NCBI RefSeq assembly: GCF_947507565.1
Contig: NC_089177.1
Span: forward strand, 2,478,648 to 2,542,647
Reading direction: 5' to 3'
DNA from: Oscarella lobularis
Taxonomy: Eukaryota; Porifera; Homoscleromorpha; Homosclerophorida; Oscarellidae
Length of the DNA stretch: 64,000 nucleotides
Positions 20,976-33,300 of this stretch are shown here, in pieces (the stretch's first letter is position 1; every line of letters begins with the position of its first letter). The position numbers were made by a program, and so were the translations under genes. The notes under the pieces were generated by a model. The model saw nothing but the letters and a program-made list of their open reading frames with translations. It was not told the origin of the DNA and searched no databases.

Positions 20976-23315
20976 TCACGACCTCGTCTCGTCGCCAGTA
21001 GACTTGTTTTCGTTTTCCGTTCTCTCCTCCATTTCCATTTCTCTCCGCTGCTGCGCGACGTTGGGAATGAGAAACTCGCCCAAGTAGTCATCTTCCGACA
21101 GCAGACGCGCATCTCCGACGCGACAGCAGCACTGAAACTCATTCCGCTTCTTTTGGCGTCGCCATATCGCGGCGCAAAGACCGACGAATAGAAGCAAGCC
21201 AACGCCGCCAACGACGCTTGCAATGATGTAGCGAGAATGGCTTTCGCCAGCAGGCTCATCTAAAACAAACCCCGTCACTGTCACGTCGACTGGCAGGCGG
21301 GTTTTTTTCAAACCATTCGAACACTTGGGTACGTCGCAGTACTCCCATCTCGTCTCCGTGTCTGTCGTATAACACCACGGCCTTTCTAGTCGCTCATCCG
21401 GATTTCTGCACGCACTACCAGTAGGAGGATTGTTCATCAAGTGAGCGTGAGGATATTGGGACGTCCAAGCCTGGCACGATAACCCTGATTCGGTGACAGA
21501 CGTCGTCCCAACGTAACCGGCACCACGGTCGGAATAACAATCTGAAGAAAAGGAAGATTGTGTGTACATCAGAGTTGAATCCTAATTAAAGAAGATATGC
21601 TACCTTTCGTAAATTCCTCTTCCTTTGGAGGCATCTTTTCTTCAACGATGCACTCAAACGATTCTTCATCATACTGACTCGGAAATTCGTCACATTTTGG
21701 CAATAAGGAGAGACTAAACTTCGGATTCTCTTTGATGGTCTCCTCAATCCACTTCCAGTGTTTCGCACAGACGTCGTCTGTCAGCGACTCGCAATACTCG
21801 CGACAGACGGACAGCGGACGAGGTTCGGGCGACGACGCATCACACAGGGGCATGTCGATCAAGCACATCAGTCGACTTATTCGCCGAAAGCACGTGTCAT
21901 TCTTGCCCAGCAGTAGAACAAAGATTGACAGCTTCTCCGCCGAATCGAATTCACTTGTGTTCCAGAAACGCTCGACGTTGGGAATTTCGAAGTTCGGACA
22001 TCCCAAACTGACGCGTCCGTCGCATACCAAGTCAGGATCTGAAGCAAAAGAGCTCCTTGGGTAAACATTGAAAAATAAAAAAAAGACTTCGTTTCTTACG
22101 ACATCTGGGCACGTTGCACTCTTCCCATCGTACGGACGAGTTGGTCGTGTAGCACCACGGCTGCGCGGCACGACCTTCTGGATTTCTACAGTAGTTTGCT
22201 TCGGCGGTGATCATCGACGAATGGGCGTGCGGCGACTGAGAGGCCCAGTTCTGGCACGGATAGCCCGAACGAGTCACCGCCACTTTGCCCGCGTAACCTC
22301 GCCCAATACCAACGTAGCAAGAATCTTATACATACCCAAAATAGAATAATGAAAAACTCGTAATTATTTGATTTGATACAGCGAAACCTGTCTGTACAGA
22401 CCACAGTGGAATTAGACACGTGTGGCCCTAAGTCAAGGCATTTATGTAATAGACGATGTTAGACAGGTTTCACTGCATCGTGTCATATTTAGTACCTTCT
22501 TCCTCTTGCTCTTGGCCATACGTAGCTGTGCGCGAGACCCGTCCCCCACAATAAGTATACCAAATTATTCTAAATCACATATATAGCTTGCCTTGTGGCT
22601 TCCACACTTGACTCCAGCACTCCGGTTCGTCGCCGCCGCGCATCGACCCGCCGAACCCGCTGCCGTCGCACGTCGACAGGTCGACTCCGTCGACGACGTT
22701 CGTCAGATTGGCGACCAAATGCCACTGATTGCCCTGGCACACTTCGTCTCTTCCGACGTAGCAATCGTCAACGCAGACGGGGCGTCCGGATGCAGTGTCC
22801 CCGTCGCCCCCGCCCTCGCCGCCGCCCCCGCCGCCGACGCCACAATAGGGAAAAACCAAATGGCACAGCAACGTCTTTACATAATCCCGACAACCGGACT
22901 CGACTTCATCCAAATCATCTAATTCGTCAAACGTCTTCGTCAACGTCTTCTCCGCTTCGTCGATCGCGCCGCGATCGTAGAAGATCTCGGCGAGAAGTAC
23001 GTCACGACAGACGCTTCCCTCGTAGCTCCCGCACTTGTTACCTGGGGCGAGATGAGACGAGACTACTTGGGGGGAGAGACAGGGATGGGAGGACGGGTCC
23101 TTATATACGAATTTCGGGAAAGGGAAACAGTGGGGGCTCCTCTCCTCTTCCCCCCTTACGAAATTATACAGTAACTGACTGTGTTTAGTCTCCCAATCGT
23201 ACGGACAAGAAACGCGATTCGAGGAGATCTTGTTATCGTTACCGGCGACTAGTAGTAGAACGAGTGTTCCCGTTACGATCGCGAGAAGGCGCGACGTCGT
23301 TTTTGTTCGAGGCAT
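20976..23315 (-). CDS. Single-pass receptor with two Frizzled and two kringle domains
   Basis: Exons 22592-23315, 22496-22525, 22100-22324, 21604-22038, 20976-21541 give about 659 residues. A signal/anchor-like hydrophobic N-terminus is followed by a cysteine-rich Frizzled domain (CGSYEGSVCRD...CRDYVKTLLCHLVFPYC), a short acidic linker exon, a kringle (GYPCQNWASQSPHAH...CRNPEG...PWCYTT...WEEC), a second Frizzled-type domain (CFRRISRLMCLIDMPLC), and a second kringle (GLSCQAWTSQYPHAH...PWCYTT...WEYCDVPKC). One transmembrane helix (YIIASVVGGVGLLLFVGLCA) and a tail of about 55 residues follow; the tail holds a CCC cluster and LLSEDDYLGEF. Frizzled next to kringle is the ROR/MuSK ectodomain layout, but there is no kinase before the stop. 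The intron after 22592 has a GC donor. The 30-nt exon is supported by phase and splice sites only. Wnt binding is a guess from the domains. Confidence 0.85.
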
Positions 23316-23805
23316 CGAGAGTGGCAGTTCTCGACGTTCGACGATAACCGGTTGTGGGCGAACGACGTCGACGGGGTTACGTCCGCTATTGGTCGACGCC
23401 TAATGGACGTGAATTCGATTTGGGTTTTTTGGCGGTGATTCGTTGCCGTTGAGAGGGCTCGATTGGAAAGAAAAACGACTCGGACTCGTTGCTGTTTGCG
23501 CGAGCTTGAGCATGAAAGGGACCGCGCGAGTGCATTGGGATAGGTGAGACGTAAATAAGCAGGAAATCCGGGGACTGTCAGCTCAGCGCCTTGGGCATGC
23601 AAATGATACACCAAGCTTCTCATTTTTTGGAGTAAAGACGGTTAACCGTAAAGAATTTGATGGCAGCTAACGCTAGGGATCTCTGTCTGATCAGGATTTT
23701 TACTGCAGGCAGCGCCGTAAGAATGAGCATACGGGTCTAGTCTCACACTTGTACAGAAGACAACTTGCATTTGCCGGCCGTTTAGAGACAGTCAAGACGA
23801 TTACA
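23316..23805. promoter_or_regulatory. Divergent promoter region, kringle receptor / copine
   Basis: 490 bases between the two start codons. An in-frame ATG for the copine also exists at 23749, adding 19 residues without family similarity. Nothing else coding is seen. Confidence 0.45.
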
Positions 23806-26228
<2,423 letters not shown>

Positions 26229-26519
26229 AATGGCACAGTGCCGTCACCTTTGGCGGACTAAGAAAGATTGACTTCTCTCCTTTGCCCCATTTTGGTTTTT
26301 TGCGTTCGTTCTGATAACACTTTGCGTCATTTCGTACCACTAACGCTTTTGTAATACGATTCTCGTCCATAATAGGGCACTTCCGAATGCAAATGTCGCT
26401 CGCGTGCGCGTCATCGCTCCTCCCATGACCATCTAAGGAAAAGATCGAAAGCGAGGCGCTCGGGTGAGCCTCTCAACCTTTGACGTCCTTCGCTGGGCTA
26501 AAATGGCACGGAGAAGCGA

Positions 26520-26942
26520 TTGGCGTCGCAGTCGTTGCCTATACGTGCCACTGTCGGCGAGCACGAGACGTTGGCAACGCCCCGTGTACACGCATCTTCA
26601 GTTTCTTTCGGAACTGACTTCACTGTGACGATTGCGCGCGACCGAATGAGCGAAAGGCGAACGTCTGCCGCTGGTACGGGCCGATTTGTATGTGAGACGG
26701 CCGGAGATCGCGCTGACGCTTCGCTTTCTTTAGACCCGCGAAAGTGGAGCGAAGGCGACGTCGTTGGCTGGCTCGAGGAGTCGCAGCGAAGCCTCGAACT
26801 CTTGCCCATCAACATGACGCGATTTCGCACGATGAACGGCTCCGCTCTGTGCAAGCTGACCGTCGACCAGTTTCTCAGCATCGAACCCCTATACGGAGAC
26901 ATTCTCTACGAGCACCTCAAAGCCACAATCAACCGAGCATGA
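26520..26942 (+). CDS. Pointed (PNT/SAM) domain protein 1, no ETS domain
   Basis: Either one exon of 140 residues, or two exons (26520-26673, 26734-26942) with a 60-base GT-AG intron, giving 120 residues; the spliced form fits the local intron size. The C-terminal 68 residues form a Pointed domain as found in ETS factors: DPRKWSEGDVVGWLEE, then MNGSALCKLTVDQFL, then YGDILYEHL. The protein ends right after the domain with no ETS DNA-binding domain before the stop or in the next kilobase. A stand-alone Pointed domain could act as a dimerisation partner or inhibitor of an ETS factor; this is inference. Start codon uncertain: MASQSLP at 26520 or MSERR at 26646. Confidence 0.6.
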   Translation: MASQSLPIRATVGEHETLATPRVHASSVSFGTDFTVTIARDRMSERRTSAAGTGRFVCETAGDRADASLSLDPRKWSEGDVVGWLEESQRSLELLPINMTRFRTMNGSALCKLTVDQFLSIEPLYGDILYEHLKATINRA

Positions 26943-27948
26943 CTATGAACTTTTGTTGTAATTTAGCCTAAGTCTGTCCATGCTAGCGTGGTGTCTTATA
27001 GTCCGGTTCTTATATGTATAAAATGGGACGGTTGCGCACATTCGTGTTTAGCGGAAGGAGTGGGCGGGTGCATATAGGCCTACGTAGCCTTCCTCGATCG
27101 TACATGTATGCCAATCTTGCGTACGAAGAAGCCCAAGCGGTGAACCCGCGTTTTTTCGTAGAGGTTGCCCCGCAAGTTGGCGCAACTCTCACGCACGCGT
27201 GCTAATTTACCGGAAGGGAGGTACAATACGGTAGTTGGTATAAGAAACGCCAACAGGACATCGATTTGCTCAGTCGTTGTCGTTACTCCCCCCCGCACTC
27301 CCGTGTTACGTGGACTATACCGCAAACTATTTGCTCGGTCTTATACCGGTGGTTACGCGAAGCGTCACACAGATCAAACGAACAATCCGAGGACTACAAC
27401 CGTGGCCTACCGTCTAGAGATAAAAGCGTCGACCAAACCACTCGCTACTATGAAGTACATGGCAGTGGCTCCCAAATTACGAATCGGCACCGAACTGCCA
27501 TCAGGTGATCATGAAGCTCCTAATCGCTGCATGCATGGGCAGCGCGCGATGGGCCCGCCGGGGCTCCTTTCCCAACGAAGCCGACAAGAATCCCTTCCGT
27601 ACGTTATTCGTACGGTTTCGCGTATGTTTGGCTTTGGCGCATAGTTTTCACGGCCCGACTTATTATAAGAGAATTGACCGCGCGCGGAGATCGAACCTGA
27701 CTTATATGTACGTTCATCGATCGGCTGTGGCGCAGCTACATAGATCTATCACTCCGCAACATCCCCTGTCTGGGAATGCCGTAAACATGCTCTATAGATC
27801 TGCTAGTAGGTTCCTTAGAAGAACGAGGCTCGCGCGGCGCATTCGCATTTTTAGACAGTCGTTTTCGTCGCGCCGCGACTCGATCGCAGCCGCGGACCCC
27901 CTCCCCTCCAGCACTTATCGTTGTCTATACGTCCCCCGTGTTTTACAG
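26943..27948. other. Region between two Pointed-domain genes; nothing recognised
   Basis: About 1 kb with several overlapping open frames of 60-175 codons but no recognisable domain. It should contain the 5' exon(s) of the second Pointed-domain gene, whose domain exon begins in phase 1 at 27949; I could not choose among the possible donors. No tRNA-like fold was found despite a GGTTCGA-like word on the minus strand near 27695. Confidence 0.4.
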
Positions 27949-28187
27949 ATCCGCGCAAATGGACGAAACTCAACGTGCAACAGTGGCTACTCGACACCGG
28001 CCGACGCTACGGCATCGAATCGATCGATTTGAAACGATTCGAAATGAACGGACGCGGATTGTGTCTAATGACAATGAAAGGATTCGAGTTGCGCGTGCCC
28101 GGTCGAGGAGCTCTACTCTACGCCGCCTTCTGTCAGCGTTCTATGGCCTTTCTTATGGCTGAACGACGCCAGGAGAATCTCAGCTAA
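27949..28187 (+). CDS. Pointed (PNT/SAM) domain protein 2, domain exon (5' part unresolved)
   Basis: The exon follows TTTTACAG and starts in phase 1 with the split Asp codon of DPRKW, the same intron position inferred for the Pointed gene at 26520-26942. It reads DPRKWTKLNVQQWLL, IDLKRFEMNGRGLCLMTMKG and GALLYAAFCQRS, a recognisable but more divergent Pointed domain. The stop (TAA 28185-28187) follows about ten residues after the domain, so there is again no ETS domain. The shared intron position and order suggest a tandem duplicate of the neighbour. The first exon is not identified; the open frame upstream of the acceptor gives MSIRPPCFT at best. Confidence 0.55.
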
Positions 28188-28632
28188 TATATTTGAAAAA
28201 GAAAAAAACGATCGAGGTCACGCGGTTTCGATAGAGGAAAAGGAACGTCCGTATTTTGAACCCATCTAATATTCAATATTCACACGTATACTCTTTCGCG
28301 GTGATTCTATACCGGGGGTTGGATGTGAGACAATATGCGCTATGCATCCCCTGAGTTTAGTTGTAACAGTAGAATAGAGTACAGTATAACGTTTCGGTTA
28401 ATTAGTCAGCCACTGAGTCTCCTACACTAAATGAATAAAAATGCTAATCGATATCGCTGAGTTGCTAAAAGAGAAAGGTGCTTCTAAGTTGTTTGCATAC
28501 TACACTCATACATACAGCAGGTGTTTGCTTTGTTAGTACAGTCGTCAATTGGGAAGTGCGAGGCCCACATATACATATTCCTCCCATAGCTTACCTCGAA
28601 CTTTTACCGCGCGCTAAAGACCAAAACAAAAA
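28188..28632. other. Intergenic, nothing recognised
   Basis: 445 AT-rich bases between the second Pointed-domain gene and GST 1. It presumably holds the 3' UTR of the former and the promoter of the latter. No repeat or RNA gene was recognised. Confidence 0.5.
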
Positions 28633-29343
28633 ATGGCCAAAATCGTCTTCCGTTATTTCGCGTGCCAAGGCCGCGCCGAGCCGCTTCGCTTGCTTCTCGC
28701 CGACTCCGGCGTGCAGTTTGATGACGAACGCGTCCCGATCGACGAAAAGTGGAAACAAACGAAGCAGGACCGATCGATATCGGGTCCCTTCCAATGCCTA
28801 CCGGTTCTCCACTGGGACTCGCATCTGATCGCTCAGACGGAGGCGATCGCCGTCTACCTGTCGATAAAACTCGGCTACGCAGGCGACGGATCGCCCGAGC
28901 AAATGGCGCAGAGCGCGGCGCTCTGTTCGGCAGCCCATCAGGATCTCGTCCAGACGGCGGTCAAGCTCCTCTACATTCCCGTGCTCGAGCCGCAAAAGAA
29001 TCTCGAGGAGGCGTTCCACGAGACTGCGCGCAACATACACGGGCGCCTGCGCGCGCTCGACCATCTTCTCGACGAGAAACAATTCTTTCTCGGCGATCGA
29101 CTGTGTTCGGGCGATTTTTTTCTTTACGCTGCTTTCGATCAAATTCTGACGATTTTCGGCGATAGTCTTTTCGACTCGTATCCTCGCCTGAAGGCGTTCT
29201 ATGAGAGAATGGGGGCGCGACCCAATATAAAAGCCTACGTCGACGCCGGTCGAAGGCTGAAGTGTATCAGTGCAAATCCGAAGGAGCAGGAGGTCTTGGA
29301 GAAATTCAAAGAATTGGACGCCAATTCTACTCCTCAAAAGTGA
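28633..29343 (+). CDS. Cytosolic glutathione S-transferase, copy 1
   Basis: Conjugates glutathione to electrophiles in the cytosol. An intronless 236-residue frame. The N-terminal thioredoxin-like domain reads IVFRYFACQGRAEPLRLLLA, with a Tyr near residue 8 in the catalytic position of alpha/mu/pi/sigma classes; QCLPVLHWD provides the cis-Pro loop and QTEAIAVYL replaces the usual QSNAI glutathione-binding motif. The helical C-terminal domain has the GDRLCSGDFFLYAAFDQI capping box and RPNIKAYVD. Class is closest to sigma/pi by eye. It lies tail-to-tail with copy 2 at 29419-30108, with 75 bases between stops. The absence of introns in an intron-rich region suggests an ancestral retrocopy followed by inverted duplication. 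Confidence 0.92.
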   Translation: MAKIVFRYFACQGRAEPLRLLLADSGVQFDDERVPIDEKWKQTKQDRSISGPFQCLPVLHWDSHLIAQTEAIAVYLSIKLGYAGDGSPEQMAQSAALCSAAHQDLVQTAVKLLYIPVLEPQKNLEEAFHETARNIHGRLRALDHLLDEKQFFLGDRLCSGDFFLYAAFDQILTIFGDSLFDSYPRLKAFYERMGARPNIKAYVDAGRRLKCISANPKEQEVLEKFKELDANSTPQK

Positions 29344-29418
29344 TTTTCTGCTTTTTTTTGCACGTGCGTTGTTGACTTTTTCTTCGCGTCTTTGCACTTT
29401 CTAAACGTTGCATTGTGC

Positions 29419-30108
29419 TTACAATCTCATATGTGCTCGAAAACCTTTCACTCTCTCGACGACTTCGTCCTCCTTTCGGCAACAACAAAGTCGCTTTGTC
29501 CTCTTACCAGAATCAACGTACGCTTTGACGCTGGGTCGCTTTTCCATGCGCCAATGAAAAGCCGTCAAACCCGGAAATGACCCAAACATCTCCTCGCCGA
29601 AAATCGTCATCAGCATATCAACGGCGACGTAGACGAAAAAGTCGCCGGCGCACGGCTTATTACCAGCGATAAAGAAGCTCTTCTCGCCGAGATAGTTCTC
29701 GAGATTCTGCAGACGAGGAGCGACCACGTGTGCGATCTCGTGGAACGCCCTTTCGAGGCCCCTCACCGGGGTGCAGAGAACTTTGACCGCCACTTGGATG
29801 AGATCTTGATAGGCGGCCGAAACGAGAGCGGCGCTATGCGCCGTTTGTTCTGCCGATCCGTCGCCGGCGTAGTCGAGCTTAGTCGCGAGATAGAGTGCAA
29901 TCGCTTCCGTTTGGGCGATCAGGTAGGAGTCCCACTCGAGAACGGGCAGCGAGCGAAATGGGCCCCATTTCGACGTTTCCGCGAGCTTGCACTCTTCCGG
30001 CTGCACGCGTTCGTCTTTGAACGGCATGCCGGAGTCGGTTAGGAGGAGACGGAGTGGCTCGGCGCGACCCTGGCACTGAAGATAGCGAAGAACAATGCGA
30101 GCTGCCAT
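29419..30108 (-). CDS. Cytosolic glutathione S-transferase, copy 2
   Basis: Intronless paralogue of the GST at 28633-29343, in inverted orientation. Start MAARIVLRYLQCQGRAEPLR at 30108 matches copy 1; an in-frame ATG at 30153 would add 15 residues and may be upstream of the true start. Shared blocks include RSLPVLEWDSYLIAQTEAIA, the catalytic-position Tyr in IVLRYL, and AGDFFVYVAVDMLMTIFG. The C-terminus ends RLCCCRKEDEVVERVKGFRA, with a Cys cluster absent from copy 1. The two proteins clearly differ along their length, so the duplication is not very recent. Confidence 0.92.
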   Translation of the reverse strand: MAARIVLRYLQCQGRAEPLRLLLTDSGMPFKDERVQPEECKLAETSKWGPFRSLPVLEWDSYLIAQTEAIALYLATKLDYAGDGSAEQTAHSAALVSAAYQDLIQVAVKVLCTPVRGLERAFHEIAHVVAPRLQNLENYLGEKSFFIAGNKPCAGDFFVYVAVDMLMTIFGEEMFGSFPGLTAFHWRMEKRPSVKAYVDSGKRTKRLCCCRKEDEVVERVKGFRAHMRL

Positions 30109-30336
30109 GGCCACTCGGCCCGCTCCCGCCCGGATAAGTTGAGGAGAACGCATCTAATCAAAATCTTGTCACATTAAGTTCCATCTGTTTGTTATACATA
30201 TACTTGATTCGACTAGGTATAGGAAAGATAACCTGCAACAGACCTGATTTTAATGTAAAGAAAGATTAGTCTCGTCAAAACGTAGAACTCAACTCGAACT
30301 CAAAACACCCGTCAATCTAAGCGGACGTCAAATGAC

Positions 30337-33300
30337 TTACTTCAGCATTCCTTGCACGATCATGCGAAGTGCGCGCAACGCGTTACTCAGAGAAGGATTG
30401 CGAGCTTGAATCTGCTGCTGATATTTCCTGATCGACTCACTCACACTCCGCAAGACGCTTCCCATGTGTTGACTCGTCACTGCATTCTTCACATCCAAAG
30501 CCAGAACGGACTCTTGCAGGTACCTTAGCAAACATTTAAATAAGAGCAGCAAAATCTTCTCAAACGTACTTGAGCTTCAGTTCGGCGTGTTCTTGAAGGT
30601 CCGATGCCGCTAGCTGTTGGATGAGAGACAGTAGTATAGGCTGTGGAAGCGCGCACTCGGAAAGATCAAAGAGCTTCTCTGGTGGAACACTTGAGCAAAC
30701 CAACACAACAAGCTCAAGATCCACAGCAGATAAAGCCTGAAGAAAAACAGATATATGTAGTCAAATTTGAATTCTAGGTACATATATAGTTGACCTGGGT
30801 GAATGCCTCTTTCAGTTTTTCGTTTTTCACCAATTCAAGCAGGGCTCCCTAAGTTTCAATTCGGCTTAGTGCAACAATCCCCGCGACGTCTCGTCTTGGT
30901 CACCTTTACGTGATCCTTGCGTTGCCCAGATAAATTCATTCCAGGTTGTGCGACAAGGTCAGACACGACCTGCTCCTGTATGATTCGTCTTACTTCCTCC
31001 GTCAACGCGTCGCTCATTCTAGCAGAAACAATAGGGCGTTAAACGTAGTAAGAAACATCTGCTAAGTACTTCACCTTGCCAAAGATGCGGTGCAACTCTC
31101 ATCAAGAGTTGTCCTCACTGATTCGGTAAACCTTGTCAGAACGTCAGGCATACCGTGCATAGAAGCGGTCTGCTGCTGCATTTGACCCATCATATTGTCA
31201 ACTGAAGTCTTTAGTATCGCCTGCTGCCCTTCCGTTTGCTGACGCACTTGCTCTAAATCTAAATAAAATAGAGCGTCCGTATCATATATACACTGTGTGT
31301 CATAGCGTCATACACTGAACTGTTCCTCGTTGAAACAATTCGTTGATTTGGCCCACCATCGCCTGGCAGGCCTTTTCAAAACCGGGTATGATCATGGACT
31401 GCATGATGTCGCGAAATGACGTTTGGACGGACTGCTGTACAACCAGCCCAACGACGCGCCCAATCCCATCAATGACAGGCTGAGACAAAACGAAATATGA
31501 GAAAAATCCAATGTACGTTCAAATCTGTACCTGACTACCAACTATTTTCTCTATGCTTTCTCTGACAATACGATCGGCAACAACCAATTTCTATATAAAA
31601 CATAGAGGCAGCTTAAAATAATTATTCTTTTTCTTACTTCTGCCAACGTTTTATTGATTTGCTCTTGTATAGGACTGAAAATCTTATTGATTGCTAATAG
31701 CAAATAACCAAATAACTGACGCAAAGAGAAACACTTTTTTTTCTTTACCGGGCACTACAGTATCTTTGACTTCGGCTTTCACACTTTTATCAACACGACC
31801 ATGCAGACAACTTTGCACTGTACGTTGCAAGGAGGAGACGAGTTTGTCGTGGCGCTGTTTTTCTTTTTCGCCGGCGGTCTGGCCTGATTGCTCTACTACG
31901 AAAATCGACGTCACAAAACACGATATATATATATATTATAAGATCGCGTAGATGCCTTGGTTCGTCAGAAGCGTCTGCGTTTGAGCGGTCAGAGACTCTC
32001 CAAAGGTATCCCCGAGCCTCGCTATCATCGTCATCATCGTCGTCGTAACTTGCTCCCTTTTCTCTTCCTGCGTTGCCAGACGCTGCGACATGGAAGCCAA
32101 CTCAGCTTGCTGGGCTTTGACACAAGAAACCAATTCGCTCAGCAAAGCCTAAAACAGAAGAACAATCGAAAGATAAAATATAACGTAAATTTCTTACTGT
32201 AACGTGAGTTTGATCCTGCTGCTGACTTCCACTGTGAGACCTGGGTGGACTCTCGTCAGACGGCACAGAAACGGTCATGCGTGCAATTGCCTCCTTCGTC
32301 TTCGGATCGTTGAGAATCTCCTCAGCTACAATACTACAACAGAAAAGTCCCTCTCTTTCTATCCAGGATGAATAATTTCTCTATATCTATACTTTTTTAG
32401 TAAGGGATCGTTGAGAGGTAGAGTCGGCGTTGCAACTGATCCGCCGTCGTCATCTTCGTCGTTGCCAAACGACAAGTCTTCGCCGTCCTTTACAACGTCG
32501 TCGCCAATCCCGTCTAACACGGTCGTATCGAGCAACTTGGCAACTTCTTCATCAGCATTCTTGAAGATTTTTTCGTATTCGTTCATCGTAGATTCGTCAT
32601 CGTCGCCGCGGCCGCTGCCGCTGCCCCCGCCGCCCCCGGCGGCCGAAGGAAAGATAGGCAGCGGTAACGATTGCGCGTCCTCTTTCCTTCTCGTTCCATC
32701 CAATTCGGAATCATCGTCGTCTTCGTCATCCAAATCGCTTATCAGCTTCTGACGACTCGAAACATCTTCTCGCCCGCTAGCCAACGGGTTCGACATCGAA
32801 GACGCCGACGACGCTTTCAGGAGATCAATCGGCGAATTTTTCATTGTTGAGACAAACGGAAGAAGCGTCGAAAACGAATTGGCGAAGTTCTCCTCGTGAA
32901 TTGACGAGACGGTGGTGAACGACGAGGCAAGAGACGGCGACGCTAGATTTTCGTCGTAGGGAACCGACTCCGGTGGCGAGGGAGATCTCGGCTGCGCGGC
33001 AACGTCGTCGTCGTTCTTTGGCGGATCGGTCGACGACGTGAAGTCGCCCGGAGCCATGAGATGCTGAGAGCCCAAAGACGAGTGCTGACTTTCGACTGCG
33101 GGGCTGGTGACAGTCTCCACTGCTGCGGCTACTGCTGCTACGACTTCCCCCGCCGTTGATTTTTTCTCTTCGTCCTCGTCCACCGCCTTCAGCAAGTGAA
33201 CGGCATCGGCGTTGAACACGGGAAAGCGAATCTGGAGTTTTTGCATACACCTATAAAAACAGCACCATGTGAAAAATAGTCTGCAAACGTTAAAAGGTCA

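Noticed and set aside
23042-23159. Intron in the first exon of the kringle receptor (GTAAGG...CCCCAG)
   Set aside because: 118 bases, which would shift the frame out of the Frizzled domain; the frame is open straight through, so it is kept as exon.
27686-27700. tRNA T-arm (GGTTCGATC on the minus strand)
   Set aside because: The flanking bases do not pair into a T stem and no acceptor or anticodon stem can be drawn.
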